64,000 nucleotides of DNA. It comes from Pseudoalteromonas sp. Scap06. Lineage in GTDB: Bacteria > Pseudomonadota > Gammaproteobacteria > Enterobacterales > Alteromonadaceae. How positions within the stretch are numbered: position 1 is the stretch's first letter; every line of letters begins with the position of its first letter. Of this stretch, positions 19,412 through 30,392 are shown one piece after another. The position numbers and the translations under genes were made by a program. A model generated the notes under the pieces. The model made no database searches. It saw only the letters and a program-made list of their open reading frames with translations, and was not told the DNA's origin. The stretch is from assembly GCF_013394165.1 (NCBI RefSeq), contig NZ_CP041330.1:1480501-1544500 (forward strand), written 5' to 3'.

Positions 19412-21847
19412 ATGAAAAAAATGCTACTCTCGCTCTCAGTTGCAGCTGCATTAGCAGGCTGTGGCGGCGGAGAAACGTTAGAAGATGTTAAAAAAAATTC
19501 AGTTACAGTTATTCCTAAAGCGACGGTAAAATTTGACCCTGCAAATGGTGTTATTTCGGTTCCTAATGATTTATTAATGAGTGGCACCCTCGATGGTACT
19601 ATAAATATTCCAGGGGAGTTAAATAGCGAAAATGTTTCTATCCCTAGAACTGCCTATGCAGATCCGCAACTAGCAATAGGAGCACTTGATGGCTGGTCTA
19701 CTCAAGTGCCATTCAAAATTGATCTAACCTTTCCACCGGGCATTAGCCTTGATGAAACGTCTGCAGCTTCACCAGGCTCTGTACGTATTTTTGAAGTTAT
19801 CATGGGTGCAAGCCTAACTGATGCCGAATGTTCGCAAGCACCAGCCGGTGCAGCATGTAAATTAGTAGGCGAATTGACCTTTGGCGTGGACTTTGTAACC
19901 CAAGCTTCTGGTGACGCAGTAGCTATTGTCCCACTTAAGCCTTTTAAAGCCGGTAGTTCATACATTAATGTGTTAACGACTGGACTGAAAGATTCAGAAG
20001 GTCGCTCGATTGAACCATCTTCAACTTATGCCACTGTTAAACAAGAAGCGCCTTTAGTAACGCCATCACAACTTGCGCTGCAAGGGGCTGTTAATAGCTA
20101 CGAAAACGTAGTGGTTAGCTCTGGTGATATTACCAAAGACGATATTATTTTTTCTGCTGCCATGACAATGCAATCAGCAGGACCAGTGCTTGGCACGATT
20201 AAAAAGGTTTTAGCAGCAAGCCTAACAGAGCCAACAATTCCAACTCCTGCGTTGCAAATTCCAACTCAGCCAATGGCTAACGTACAACAAGCTTTTGCAT
20301 TGCAGGGTGTTACCGTGCCCGATATATTCCAAGTTGCACAATATCAAAAAGGCAGCATCCAGCTACCTATGTATTTAGGTACACCTACGGGTAAAGAGAT
20401 CAGTGATCTAAATGATACTTACTGGCAAGGTATGTGTGACAGTGCCGTTGCTATTTTAGGTTACAAAGCGCAAGCTGGTGAAGCGTTCCCAACCGATCCC
20501 ATTAGCACTAACGATGCGATGTGTGCTGCTTTGAGTGATGGACAGCTTCGTGATTTAGGGCTTGATAGCACTAAACACTTAACTAAATATAACTCACTTC
20601 CTAAAATGCAAAGCATGGCGAATGTGCCAGTACAAATTACCAAGCCAATTTTACCGGTTGTTAATGCATACCGTTCAGGTTTAGGTTTAGAGCCATTTAC
20701 TGCTATGCCAGCAGGTGGTTGGCCTGTAGTTATTATGCAACATGGTATTACCACGCAAAAAGAAAGCATGTTGACACTAACAGCGCAGCTTTCATTACAG
20801 GGTTTTGCCACAGTTGCAATTGATCATCCTCGTCATGGTGAGCGTGGTGTAGATGTTGATGTAGACGGTAACGATGATTTTAACGCAACAACAGGCTCTG
20901 TACTTAGCTACATGAACTTGAGCTCTTTACTGGTCGCCAGAGATAGTTTACGCCAGTCAAGTGCTGACTTACTTGGTCTACGTTTAGGCTTAAATTTCAG
21001 TGGTGACAGTTCACTAAATTCTACTGATGTATCTTACATTGGCCATTCACTAGGCTCAATTGTAGCACCTGCATTTATTGCACAAACGAATAGCCCATTA
21101 GCCGAACAAGTAGATCCATTATTTAAGGTTAACGCTGTAGCATTAGCAAGCGGCGGCGGTGGTATTGCTAGCTTCTTGTTAGAATCAGCAGCATTTGGAC
21201 CATTTATTCAAGGTTCTGTGCTTTCTCAAGCAGGAACTGCTGAAGCTGATGAGTTTAATGCATTCTTAAACGCTGATGCTTTATCAAACTGTGGTGCTTT
21301 GTTACCAGACATGCAGGACTTCTTGAGCTGTGGCTTTAATGAGTTTGCAGCATCGCTAACTATGGCGGGTGAAACTGATAAACTAGCTAATATAAAGGGC
21401 GTAATGACGCAGTTTGTATTTGCAGCACAAACAGCATTAGATAGTGGCGATCCTACTAACTATGCTGCAACGGTTAAAGCACTAGAAACACCTGTTTACA
21501 TGAATGTTGTGGTAGGTGATGGCACAGAGAATAACAAGCCAGACCAAGTTATTCCGCCGATGACTGCCAGCAATCCAATTGCAGGTACTGTTCCTCTAGC
21601 TAACTTTATGGGGTTAGAAACGGTGAGTACAACTCAAGCGCCAACAGAGATGGGCTCTAGCTATTTAGTTAAATTTAACACAGGTCATCATGGCTCTGTG
21701 TTAACACCGGCGCAAGATGAAAGACAGTCGACTACAGTAGCGGGTAGCGCAGCAGCAAATGCAGAAATGCAATTGCAAATTGCAACTTACCTAGTATCAC
21801 GTGGACGTTTATTATCTGTATCAGATACTGATATTGTGACTAATTAG
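19412..21847 (+). CDS. VolA/Pla-1-family lipoprotein phospholipase
   Basis: An 811-residue surface or periplasmic lipoprotein: lipobox LAGC (about residues 14-17) followed by three Gly. The N-terminal half is the lipase N-terminal domain of this family (KFDPANGVISVPNDLLMSG); the C-terminal half is an alpha/beta hydrolase with GHSLGS (nucleophile Ser, about residue 546) and a late TGHHGS likely holding the catalytic His. VolA in Vibrio and Pla-1 in Aeromonas cleave lysophospholipids for fatty-acid acquisition. Monocistronic, ended by a terminator at 21873. Confidence 0.87.
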   Translation: MKKMLLSLSVAAALAGCGGGETLEDVKKNSVTVIPKATVKFDPANGVISVPNDLLMSGTLDGTINIPGELNSENVSIPRTAYADPQLAIGALDGWSTQVPFKIDLTFPPGISLDETSAASPGSVRIFEVIMGASLTDAECSQAPAGAACKLVGELTFGVDFVTQASGDAVAIVPLKPFKAGSSYINVLTTGLKDSEGRSIEPSSTYATVKQEAPLVTPSQLALQGAVNSYENVVVSSGDITKDDIIFSAAMTMQSAGPVLGTIKKVLAASLTEPTIPTPALQIPTQPMANVQQAFALQGVTVPDIFQVAQYQKGSIQLPMYLGTPTGKEISDLNDTYWQGMCDSAVAILGYKAQAGEAFPTDPISTNDAMCAALSDGQLRDLGLDSTKHLTKYNSLPKMQSMANVPVQITKPILPVVNAYRSGLGLEPFTAMPAGGWPVVIMQHGITTQKESMLTLTAQLSLQGFATVAIDHPRHGERGVDVDVDGNDDFNATTGSVLSYMNLSSLLVARDSLRQSSADLLGLRLGLNFSGDSSLNSTDVSYIGHSLGSIVAPAFIAQTNSPLAEQVDPLFKVNAVALASGGGGIASFLLESAAFGPFIQGSVLSQAGTAEADEFNAFLNADALSNCGALLPDMQDFLSCGFNEFAASLTMAGETDKLANIKGVMTQFVFAAQTALDSGDPTNYAATVKALETPVYMNVVVGDGTENNKPDQVIPPMTASNPIAGTVPLANFMGLETVSTTQAPTEMGSSYLVKFNTGHHGSVLTPAQDERQSTTVAGSAAANAEMQLQIATYLVSRGRLLSVSDTDIVTN

Positions 21848-21872
21848 TAGCCAACCACTCAATTAAGTCTAA

Positions 21873-21899
21873 AAAGCCACTGTTAAGTGGCTTTTTTTT
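21873..21899 (+). terminator. Intrinsic terminator of the VolA-like lipase gene
   Basis: Stem AAAGCCACT / AGTGGCTTT, loop GTTA, then a run of eight T; 26 bases after the stop. Confidence 0.88.
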
Positions 21900-21947
21900 G
21901 CTTTAAAGCATGCTAAATTGACTGAAATTTATAAACGGAGAATACAG

Positions 21948-22964
21948 TTGGAATTTTTATACGAGTACGGTTTGTTTTTTGCTAAAACCATTACCTTTGT
22001 TATTGCTATCGCTGTCATTTTAACCTTAATTGTAAGCTCGGCTGTTAAGCCAAAAGCAAAAAAAGGTGAGATTGAAATTGATGATTTATCGGAGCAACTT
22101 ACCAATATAAAAGAAAGTTTTTTAAATAATACGCTAGGTAAAAAAGAGTTAAAAGCCTATCAAAAGCAACAAAAACTAGAGCAAAAAAAAGCTGAAAAAG
22201 ATGAGCCTAAATCACGACTCTACGTTATTGATTTTAATGGTAGTATGGATGCGCATGAAGTAGAAAGTTTGCGCGAAGAAGTGACTGCGATTATTTCAAT
22301 CGCGGACCCTAAAAAAGATAAAGTGCTAGTTCGTCTTGAAAGTGGTGGTGGCGTGGTACATGGCTACGGGTTAGCTGCATCACAACTACAACGTTTTAAG
22401 TCAGCTGGTATTGAGTTAACCGTATCAATAGACAAAGTTGCTGCTAGTGGTGGCTACATGATGGCCTGTGTGGCAGATCATATTATTGCCGCGCCGTTTG
22501 CAATTGTTGGCTCTATTGGTGTGATTGCACAAATTCCAAACTTTAATAAAATCTTGAAGAAAAATGATGTTGATTTTGAACAAATTACGGCGGGCGAATT
22601 TAAACGTACGCTAACACTTTTTGGTGAAAATACCGATAAAGCCCGTGAAAAATTTCGCGAAGAGATAGAGCAAACCCATGTGTTATTTAAAACCTTTGTG
22701 AGCACACAGCGTCCCAGTTTGAATATGGACTTAGTGGCAACGGGTGAACATTGGTTTGCAACCCAAGCGATTGAAAAAGGCTTAGTTGATACCATTAAAA
22801 CCAGTGATGATGCCTTACTAGAGCAGCAGCATCAGCATCAAATATACAAGGTGCAATATAAAATTAAAAAAGGGCTAAGTGATAAGCTTGCAATAGGGCT
22901 CAGCCATGGTGTGAATAAGGCAGGAGTGAGTTTAATGTCAAAATTTAAGGCGTTAAACCCTTAA
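21948..22964 (+). CDS. sohB: SohB, S49-family inner-membrane protease
   Basis: A 338-residue signal-peptide-peptidase-like protease. One N-terminal transmembrane segment (about residues 10-33), a coiled charged linker, then the S49 core: VRLESGGGVVHGYG, the catalytic Ser in VAASGGYMMACVAD (about residue 167), and the Lys general base near ITAGEFKRTLT. The start is TTG at 21948, with GGAG six bases upstream, giving MEFLYEYG like E. coli MELLSEYG; a TTG further upstream lacks support. Followed by a terminator shared with the convergent symporter gene. Confidence 0.92.
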   Translation: MEFLYEYGLFFAKTITFVIAIAVILTLIVSSAVKPKAKKGEIEIDDLSEQLTNIKESFLNNTLGKKELKAYQKQQKLEQKKAEKDEPKSRLYVIDFNGSMDAHEVESLREEVTAIISIADPKKDKVLVRLESGGGVVHGYGLAASQLQRFKSAGIELTVSIDKVAASGGYMMACVADHIIAAPFAIVGSIGVIAQIPNFNKILKKNDVDFEQITAGEFKRTLTLFGENTDKAREKFREEIEQTHVLFKTFVSTQRPSLNMDLVATGEHWFATQAIEKGLVDTIKTSDDALLEQQHQHQIYKVQYKIKKGLSDKLAIGLSHGVNKAGVSLMSKFKALNP

Positions 22965-22987
22965 TAATTTCATAGCTTATACATAAT

Positions 22988-23029
22988 AAAAAAGCCTTGT
23001 TACTTAATGAAGTAGCAAGGCTTTTTTTA
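22988..23029. terminator. Bidirectional intrinsic terminator
   Basis: Stem AAAAGCCTTGTTACT / AGTAGCAAGGCTTTT (one mismatch) with A-run and T-run flanks, between convergent sohB and the symporter gene. Confidence 0.87.
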
Positions 23030-23048
23030 TAACTTAAGATAGAAGCTG

Positions 23049-24380
23049 TTAATCAATTGATTTGTGATAGTCTTCTAAATCTTTAGCTGCATTAGGGTCG
23101 TTGAAAATACTTTCATCTAGTTCACCCTCACTTTTAGCCACAACACAGGTTACCATACAGTCGCCTGTTACATTTACTGCGGTTCGGGTCATATCAAGTA
23201 GTCTATCAACACCTATTATAATTGCGATTCCTTCAACCGGTAGGCCTACTTGGTTAAGTACCATGGCCAGCATAATTAAACCAACGCCAGGAACACCCGC
23301 TGTGCCAACCGAGGCAAGCGTTGCTGTTAGTATTACCATTAAGTAATCAGAAATAGTTAAATCAACACTAAATACTTGAGCAATAAATACCGTAGCCACA
23401 CCTTGCATAATTGCAGTGCCATCCATATTAATGGTTGCGCCTAAAGGTATAGTAAATGAAGCGACAGAGTTATTAGCCCCTAGCTTCTTCGTTGCAGTCT
23501 CAAGGGTGATAGGCATAGTTGCGCTGGAACTTGAGGTACTAAAAGCAAATAAACAGGTGTGTTTCATTTTAGCTAAGAAAGTAAGCGGGTTTAGGCCTGT
23601 AAGTATTTTTAGCAGAAGAGTGTAGTTTACGAATGCATGTAATAACAGGGCTAAAACAACCACGCCAAAGTACTTAGCTAAGCTCACAATTAAGTTAAGT
23701 TCGATGGTAGTAAATAACTTAGCCATTAAGAAAAATACGCCGTAAGGAGCAATATTCATTAATAAAGTAACTAGTTTTAAGATAACGGTGTTCAAGTCTT
23801 CAAATACTGTTGCTACACGTTTGCCTGCTTTACCGCTAAGTGCCATTGCAATACCAAATAATAAAGCAAACACAATAACTTGTAGCATATTTCCTTTGGC
23901 CATTGCTTCAAATGGATTGGTTGGGAACATATCAATAATAACGCGAGCTAAAGTAGGCGCTTCTTTTGCGTCGTAGCTTGCTTGCGAAGGTAGCCCAATC
24001 CCTTCACCTGGGTTAAATAGTAACGCCAGTGAAATTGCTACTGTGATTGCGATCGCTGTGGTAACCAAATATAGACTAATCGATTTTCCACCTAAACGAC
24101 CTAATTTTTTAGGATCGCTTAAACTACAAGTACCGCACACAAGCGACACAAAGACGAGGGGAACAACTAGCATTTTTAAGCTAGCTATAAATATTTGTCC
24201 ACCTACATGGAAAAGGCCATCAACAAAAAAGGCTTTAATTGGCAAAGAGAATAACCCAAGAGGGATTAGGTAATCGTCTTCACCAGCTAATATAGCCTGA
24301 AATATAAAGCCTACTGCAACACCAAGAACCATACCAATCATGATGCGAGTAGTTAAACTCATCGAACGGATTTTAGACAT
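23049..24380 (-). CDS. Dicarboxylate/amino acid:cation symporter (DAACS family)
   Basis: A 443-residue secondary transporter of the GltP/DctA family. Diagnostic elements: the serine-rich re-entrant hairpin FSTSSSSATMP, the NMDGTAIMQG motif of TM7 (about residue 315), and VDRLLDMTRTAVNVTGD in TM8, which contains the Asp and Arg that choose acidic substrates. It probably imports glutamate, aspartate or C4-dicarboxylates with Na+ or H+. The RTxxNV arrangement fits acidic amino acids or dicarboxylates; the precise substrate is undetermined. Single-gene unit on the minus strand. Confidence 0.9.
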   Translation of the reverse strand: MSKIRSMSLTTRIMIGMVLGVAVGFIFQAILAGEDDYLIPLGLFSLPIKAFFVDGLFHVGGQIFIASLKMLVVPLVFVSLVCGTCSLSDPKKLGRLGGKSISLYLVTTAIAITVAISLALLFNPGEGIGLPSQASYDAKEAPTLARVIIDMFPTNPFEAMAKGNMLQVIVFALLFGIAMALSGKAGKRVATVFEDLNTVILKLVTLLMNIAPYGVFFLMAKLFTTIELNLIVSLAKYFGVVVLALLLHAFVNYTLLLKILTGLNPLTFLAKMKHTCLFAFSTSSSSATMPITLETATKKLGANNSVASFTIPLGATINMDGTAIMQGVATVFIAQVFSVDLTISDYLMVILTATLASVGTAGVPGVGLIMLAMVLNQVGLPVEGIAIIIGVDRLLDMTRTAVNVTGDCMVTCVVAKSEGELDESIFNDPNAAKDLEDYHKSID

Positions 24381-24566
24381 ATTTCCAATCTATTTTTTAT
24401 AAATTTGGCATAGACTAACAGCATGTAATTTTTTTTACAGAAAAAACGTCAACTTTTTTAAAAATTTTTATCGCAAAAAGAAGTAAAAAACTGAGATTTT
24501 AGACTAAGTTATAGGTTAACATTAAGTAAATAAGTTTAACTTAGTAATAGCGCATTGGAGAAACAT

Positions 24567-27266
24567 ATGCCTTTAACCCGTTTGCTTAGCATTATATTGC
24601 TCAGCTCATTACTCATCGCTTGTGGCGGTGGTGGCTCACTTGAGAAGACAGGAACCGTTGGTGGGGATACTGGAGGCGACAATGCCGTACTAGATACCCA
24701 AGTTGAACTTAATTTTGAAGATCGTATCGTTACCGCTAACAATCCGCTTGAGGTCGTTGCGACTGTAACTGACAGTGATGGACAACCCGTTGTTCGTCAA
24801 GAAGTTAGTTTTACTACAACACTTGGTTCTTTCATACCTGCTACAGCAAGCGCATTAACAAATACAAGTGGTGTTGCAACTATAGAGCTCAGTGCAGGCA
24901 GTGTTGAAGGAGCAGGAACCATTGTTGCAAGCTACGAAGGCTCAACAAGCAAGCTCGGTTTTTATACCGCCGGTGACGAGCCGCAATCTAACGACGATGC
25001 TGCAAATATTGACATTAAAATCTTACAAAACTGTCCTGATAGTTGGTTAAATATAGATAGAGATTCTTTTGAACTTGATCCATCAGATTGTTCGCAAAAT
25101 AGTAATTTACTGGGTCAGCAAGCGATTGTTTATGCAAAAATCACAAAACCTGGTAGTAATACGCCAGCCAGCAATGTGTTAGTTCAAGCGACAACCACGC
25201 TAGGCATTTTATTACCTGAAAGCTTAACGGCTAAAACTGATGCGTTTGGTGTGGCTATTTTGAATTTATTGCCAGGCAGTAGCTCAGGTGTTGGCCAAGT
25301 TGAATTAACCGCACAGGGCGGAGTTGCGAGTGCTTTATTTGAAATTAACGCTGTTCAAGTAAATGTAAATCTAAGCGCAGGTATTGCTACCGGTGATGTA
25401 CTATCTGCCGGCTCTACCACGATTATTACGGCTCAGATTGTAGACGGTAGTAATAATGTATTTACTACCCCGCTGGAAGTGCAATTTACTTCTGCTTGCG
25501 CAGAAGAATCTACCCCCAGAGCCACTATCGATAATGTGGTAACGAGTATCGGTGGTACGGCAAGTGCAACATACAAAGCTGATGGCTGTAATGGTATAGA
25601 TACGATTACCGCGACCGTAGTTACAGGTGGTAATGTTGCAACAAAAACCATAAACATCAATGTAGCTGCGGCTCAAACAGGTTCAATTGCGTTTATGGGG
25701 GTGACTAATCAAGTATTAGCTATTAAAGGAGCGGGCGGTCAAACCTTGACTGAAAATTCAGAGCTCACCTTTAAGCTCTTAGATGTAAATGGAAATCCAG
25801 TGGGTCAAAAGCAAATTGATTTTGCACTTTCACAAAACCCAGGTGGTGCTCTATTAGATAGCGCATTTCAATTTACTAACAATGAAGGTTTAGTGACTGT
25901 AAACGTTCGCTCAGGAAAAGCTGCTGGTATTTTATCTGTGATTGCCTCACATCAGATTGACAGTAGCGATACCTCACAAAATAGTGTGATCTCTATTGTC
26001 TCTAATGACATTACTATTACGACTGGTGTTCCAGATCAGGATAGTTTCACGCTTGCAGTGCAAACCTTTAATACCGAGTCATTAAACGAAGCTGGGGTGA
26101 CTACAGACTTAACCGTATTTGCAGCCGATCATTTTAATAATTTTGTACCAGATAACACGGCAATTTATATTGCCAGTGAAGGTGGTGCAGTTGGCACTAT
26201 TGATGATGAACAATTTACACCTTTATTACTTTGTCGCACCATAGACGGTTTGTGTAAAGCGCAGTGGCGTAGTCAAAACCCAATTCCATACCATTACAGC
26301 ATTTACAATAATTCTGTTGCAGATAAATGCGACCGTTATTTTGGACAATCTGCACCTTGTACTTTAGGTATCAGAGAATCACAACTCGACGCAAATGGTA
26401 ACTTAATTAATTATTTAGATAGCAATGGCGATCCAATTGCGCTAACTGATGCGCCTAATAACGCGCCAATTGATTATCCACTTGGTGGGCGTGTTAGCTT
26501 ACTTGCTTATTCTGTGGGTGAAGAGTCATTTAATGATGTATCTGCCAACGGTGAATTTAATCAAAACGAGTTTGACTCAACTTTACAAGATTTACCTGAA
26601 GCCTTTATAGATTTTAATGAAAATGGGGTGTTTGATGGGAATTTACCAGCCCCAACAAATCCTGTGGATTCTAATGGTGGTGAAGATGAGTGGTATGTGG
26701 AACGCTCAGGTGCACAAGATAATGGCCAGTATGACAGTGGTGATGGTATATACAATGGCTTACTATGTAGTGATGAAGCCCTAGCTGCAAATGCATGTAC
26801 CCGTGAAACAGTTAATGTGCGCGCTCGTTCAGAGTTAGTTATGTCAGGTAGTACACCTTACATTAGAGCTGTAACGGCTTTAAATAACTGTAGTTTAAGC
26901 GATGGTATTCGCTTAGAAGCTTCTGATATGGCAGGTATGTGCGACATAAACCTTATTGATATTAGCAATTCAACACCTTACAGCGCGATTTCAGTGACTA
27001 TTTTCTTCAGTGACATTCATAATAATCCACTACCTGCGGGTACTACAGTGAGCGTTACTGCCGACAATGGTGTATTAAGAGGGTTAACAGATTACACCGT
27101 GGTTAATACTGCACAAAAAACGCCAATCTCTGTCTCAGTTAATATTACTAAAGAGGCTGAGCCAAATGATGTTGATTCTGGGTTTTTATACATTGAGTTT
27201 GAAACGCCTGGTGGTGTGAAAACACAATATACCGTGATGTCGATTTTAGACGAACCTAAGGTTTAA
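24567..27266 (+). CDS. Large lipoprotein with bacterial Ig-like (Big-1/invasin) repeats
   Basis: An 899-residue lipoprotein: lipobox LIAC then a run of Gly. At least three Big-1-like repeats in the N-terminal 500 residues share the pattern V-x-D-x-x-G-x-P-V ... F-x-x-x-x-G ... T-x-x-x-G-x-A (for example VTDSDGQPVVRQEVSF; NTSGVATIELSAG; LLDVNGNPVGQKQIDF). Residues about 660-740 hold acidic loops such as DFNENGVFDG and DSGDGIYNG that look calcium-binding. Probably a surface adhesin or stalk. ATG 24567 follows GGAG by six bases; a TTG 12 bases upstream is less likely. It sits between the symporter and topA, ended by its own terminator. Confidence 0.8.
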   Translation: MPLTRLLSIILLSSLLIACGGGGSLEKTGTVGGDTGGDNAVLDTQVELNFEDRIVTANNPLEVVATVTDSDGQPVVRQEVSFTTTLGSFIPATASALTNTSGVATIELSAGSVEGAGTIVASYEGSTSKLGFYTAGDEPQSNDDAANIDIKILQNCPDSWLNIDRDSFELDPSDCSQNSNLLGQQAIVYAKITKPGSNTPASNVLVQATTTLGILLPESLTAKTDAFGVAILNLLPGSSSGVGQVELTAQGGVASALFEINAVQVNVNLSAGIATGDVLSAGSTTIITAQIVDGSNNVFTTPLEVQFTSACAEESTPRATIDNVVTSIGGTASATYKADGCNGIDTITATVVTGGNVATKTININVAAAQTGSIAFMGVTNQVLAIKGAGGQTLTENSELTFKLLDVNGNPVGQKQIDFALSQNPGGALLDSAFQFTNNEGLVTVNVRSGKAAGILSVIASHQIDSSDTSQNSVISIVSNDITITTGVPDQDSFTLAVQTFNTESLNEAGVTTDLTVFAADHFNNFVPDNTAIYIASEGGAVGTIDDEQFTPLLLCRTIDGLCKAQWRSQNPIPYHYSIYNNSVADKCDRYFGQSAPCTLGIRESQLDANGNLINYLDSNGDPIALTDAPNNAPIDYPLGGRVSLLAYSVGEESFNDVSANGEFNQNEFDSTLQDLPEAFIDFNENGVFDGNLPAPTNPVDSNGGEDEWYVERSGAQDNGQYDSGDGIYNGLLCSDEALAANACTRETVNVRARSELVMSGSTPYIRAVTALNNCSLSDGIRLEASDMAGMCDINLIDISNSTPYSAISVTIFFSDIHNNPLPAGTTVSVTADNGVLRGLTDYTVVNTAQKTPISVSVNITKEAEPNDVDSGFLYIEFETPGGVKTQYTVMSILDEPKV

Positions 27267-27281
27267 AATATGTAAAGCATA

Positions 27282-27312
27282 AAAAATGCCAACCAATAAG
27301 GTTGGCATTTTT
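27282..27312 (+). terminator. Intrinsic terminator of the Big-1 lipoprotein gene
   Basis: Stem AAAATGCCAACC / GGTTGGCATTTT with a short loop and trailing T, 16 bases after the stop. Confidence 0.87.
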
Positions 27313-27519
27313 GTTTCTATTCTATATATTCCACATCAATTATTCAAAAAACGCTGGTTTGTTTAAATTAACAACAGAAATTGTTTGTTTATTCAGTAAA
27401 TACTGAAAAGTTTGTATTAAAAGCTTGTAAGAACTAGTGTTTGTAGATATACCTATAAATATTCGCGCCGCATGAGTCGGCTAAACACATTTAAAAAACT
27501 AGGTTAGAAATAGGCAACT

Positions 27520-30228
27520 ATGGGCAAATCGCTAGTAATTGTAGAGTCACCTGCTAAGGCTAAAACAATTAATAAATACTTAGGTAATGATTTTATCGTT
27601 AAGTCCAGTATTGGGCACGTACGAGATTTACCTACATCAGGATCAGGCAAAAACAAAGTACCAGCAAGCAAGACACCTGCTGAGGTTCGTAAAATGCCAC
27701 CTGATGAGAAAGCAGCGTATAAACAGCAACGTGACTATTCTAACTTAGTCGCGCGTATGGGCATTGATCCCGAAAAAGGGTGGGAGCCACATTACGAAGT
27801 ATTACCGGGTAAAGAAAAGGTTGTTCAAGAATTACAAAAGCTTGCCCAAAATGCTGATCAAATCTATCTCGCAACGGATTTGGATAGAGAAGGGGAAGCA
27901 ATTGCTTGGCATCTTCAAGAAATCATTGGTGGCGAACCTGAAAAGTATAAACGCGTCGTGTTTAACGAAATCACTAAAAATGCAATACAACAAGCGTTTG
28001 AAACTCCGGGTGAATTGAACACCGATATGGTTTTTGCACAGCAGACTCGTCGTTTCCTAGACCGTGTGGTTGGTTTTATGGTCTCGCCATTATTGTGGGC
28101 CAAAGTTGCACGAGGTTTATCTGCAGGACGAGTTCAATCTGTTGCAGTGCGTTTATTGGTAGAACGCGAACGTGAAATTAAAGCGTTTATTCCTGAAGAG
28201 TTCTGGGATATTCATGCAGACGTTAAAAATAGCGAGTCAGACTTACGTTTAGAAGTCACTAAACAAGCAGACAAGCCATTTAAGCCTGTAAATGAGGCAC
28301 AAGCTACAGCAGCAGTTAAAAGCCTTGAGAATGCCGAATATAAAGTTGTAAGCGTTGAAGAAAAACCAAGTAAGAGTCGCCCAAGTGCGCCATTTATTAC
28401 TTCAACCATGCAACAAGCCGCCAGTACTCGACTCGGTTATGGCGTTAAAAAGACCATGATGCTTGCGCAGCGCCTATATGAAGGTGGTTATATTACCTAT
28501 ATGCGTACCGATTCAACTAATCTATCAAAAGATGCGGTTGAGATGTGTCGTGAGTATGTGACCAATGAGTTTGGTGCAAAATATTTACCTGCTGATCCAA
28601 TTAACTATAGCTCAAAAGGCAATGCGCAAGAGGCGCACGAAGCGATTCGTCCTTCTAGCGTATCGGTACTTTCAGGGCATGTTGAAGGTGTTGATGCCGA
28701 TGCTAAAAAGCTTTATGAGCTTATCTGGCGTCAGTTCGTGGCTTGTCAAATGGTGCCTGCTGAATACGACTTAACCACATTAACCGTTGCCGCCAATGAT
28801 TTCACATTAAAGGCAAAAGGCCGTGTGCTTCGCTTTGATGGTTGGACAAAAGTACAGCCAGCAGTGCGTAAAAAGAACGAAGAAGATCAATCACTTCCTG
28901 CTGTTAAGCAAGGTGAAGTTCTCACCTTAGTTGAGCTTGATCCTAAGCAGCATTTTACCAAGCCGCCAGCACGTTTTAGTGAAGCGAGCTTAGTTAAAGA
29001 ACTTGAAAAACGTGGCATTGGCCGTCCTTCAACTTACGCGTCTATTATTTCGACAATACAAGACCGTGGTTATGTACGAGTTGAAAATCGTCGCTTTTTT
29101 GCTGAAAAAATGGGTGAAATTGTTACCGATCGCCTAGTTGAAAACTTTACAGATTTAATGAACTTTGACTTTACCGCTAAAATGGAAGGTCGTTTAGATG
29201 ATATCGCCGAAGGCGAGCGTGTTTGGACGCAAGTTCTCGATAAGTTTTATGCTGATTTCTCAACCCAGTTAAACATTGCTAAAGGCGAACCAGATGAAGG
29301 CGGGATGCGTCTTAATCAAATGGTAGAAACCGATATTGACTGTCCAACCTGTGGCAGAAAAATGGGCATTCGTACTGCTTCAACGGGCGTATTCTTAGGC
29401 TGTACAGGTTATAACCTGCCACCTAAAGAGCGCTGTACTACCACTATGAATTTAGTGTCGGGTGATGAAGCGGTTGCAGCTGATGTTGAAGACGTTGAAA
29501 CAGAAACATTAATGCAAATGAAGCGCTGTCCTATTTGTGAAACAGCGATGGATTCATACCTTATCGATGAAACCCGTAAATTGCATGTGTGTGGTAATAA
29601 CCCAGCATGTCAGGGGCATGTTGTTGAAGAGGGTACCTTTAAAATTAAAGGCTACGACGGCCCTATTATCGAATGTGATAAATGTGGCGCTGATATGGAA
29701 TTAAAATCAGGCCGATTTGGTAAGTATTTTGGTTGTAACAACGATGAATGTAAAAATACACGTAAGTTGTTAAAAAATGGTGAAGCTGCGCCACCAAAAG
29801 AAGATCCAGTTCATATCCCTGAATTAGAATGTGAAAAGTCTGAAGCGTATTTTGTATTACGTGATGGCGCGGCTGGTATTTTCTTAGCTGCAAATACGTT
29901 CCCTAAATCACGAGAAACACGTGCTCCTAAAGTAGAAGAGTTACAACGCTTTAGAGATCGTATTTCGCCTAAGTTTTACTACCTAGCTGATGCACCAGCC
30001 AAAGATCCTGATGGCAACCTTGCTGTTGTGCGTTACAGTCGTAAAAACAAAGTCCAATATGTGATGACTGAAGTTGATGGTAAAGCAACTGGTTGGACGG
30101 CCCATTACGAGGGTGGTAAATGGGTAGAAGAGGCTAAGAAAAAAGCTGCGCCTAAAAAGAAAGCTGCAGCTAAAAAAGCGCCAGCTAAAAGTAAAGCTAA
30201 AGCCAAACCAAAAAAAGATGATGAATAA
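27520..30228 (+). CDS. topA: DNA topoisomerase I
   Basis: A 902-residue type IA topoisomerase that relaxes negative supercoils. TOPRIM domain with [12 protein letters not shown] (catalytic Glu) and [16 protein letters not shown] (metal Asp residues); active-site Tyr in [11 protein letters not shown] (about residue 328). Three C-terminal four-Cys zinc ribbons are visible ([27 protein letters not shown]), then two more zinc-ribbon-like domains. The final ~25 residues are a Lys/Ala tail absent from E. coli TopA, probably strengthening DNA binding. Monocistronic with a terminator at 30254. Confidence 0.97.
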   Translation: MGKSLVIVESPAKAKTINKYLGNDFIVKSSIGHVRDLPTSGSGKNKVPASKTPAEVRKMPPDEKAAYKQQRDYSNLVARMGIDPEKGWEPHYEVLPGKEKVVQELQKLAQNADQIYLATDLDREGEAIAWHLQEIIGGEPEKYKRVVFNEITKNAIQQAFETPGELNTDMVFAQQTRRFLDRVVGFMVSPLLWAKVARGLSAGRVQSVAVRLLVEREREIKAFIPEEFWDIHADVKNSESDLRLEVTKQADKPFKPVNEAQATAAVKSLENAEYKVVSVEEKPSKSRPSAPFITSTMQQAASTRLGYGVKKTMMLAQRLYEGGYITYMRTDSTNLSKDAVEMCREYVTNEFGAKYLPADPINYSSKGNAQEAHEAIRPSSVSVLSGHVEGVDADAKKLYELIWRQFVACQMVPAEYDLTTLTVAANDFTLKAKGRVLRFDGWTKVQPAVRKKNEEDQSLPAVKQGEVLTLVELDPKQHFTKPPARFSEASLVKELEKRGIGRPSTYASIISTIQDRGYVRVENRRFFAEKMGEIVTDRLVENFTDLMNFDFTAKMEGRLDDIAEGERVWTQVLDKFYADFSTQLNIAKGEPDEGGMRLNQMVETDIDCPTCGRKMGIRTASTGVFLGCTGYNLPPKERCTTTMNLVSGDEAVAADVEDVETETLMQMKRCPICETAMDSYLIDETRKLHVCGNNPACQGHVVEEGTFKIKGYDGPIIECDKCGADMELKSGRFGKYFGCNNDECKNTRKLLKNGEAAPPKEDPVHIPELECEKSEAYFVLRDGAAGIFLAANTFPKSRETRAPKVEELQRFRDRISPKFYYLADAPAKDPDGNLAVVRYSRKNKVQYVMTEVDGKATGWTAHYEGGKWVEEAKKKAAPKKKAAAKKAPAKSKAKAKPKKDDE

Positions 30229-30253
30229 TTAATTATTCATCGCTTTAATAATA

Positions 30254-30297
30254 AAAACCCGGAACGCACAGCCTGTGACAGTTCCGGTTTTTTTTGC
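30254..30297 (+). terminator. Intrinsic terminator of topA
   Basis: Stem AACCCGGAAC / GTTCCGGTTT (one bulged base) with a 15-base loop and eight T, 25 bases after the topA stop. Confidence 0.85.
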
Positions 30298-30392
30298 ATT
30301 ATCAAACCTATCGCAATGGCATTTTTAATCTGACTTTTTATTTTACAGAGTTAAAATGTAACCAATTTAGGTTTGAACTGCTCAATTATTCA

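Noticed and set aside
27764..28018. Overlapping plus-strand reading frame inside topA
   Set aside because: Lies wholly within the topA coding region in another frame, with no ribosome site or family match.
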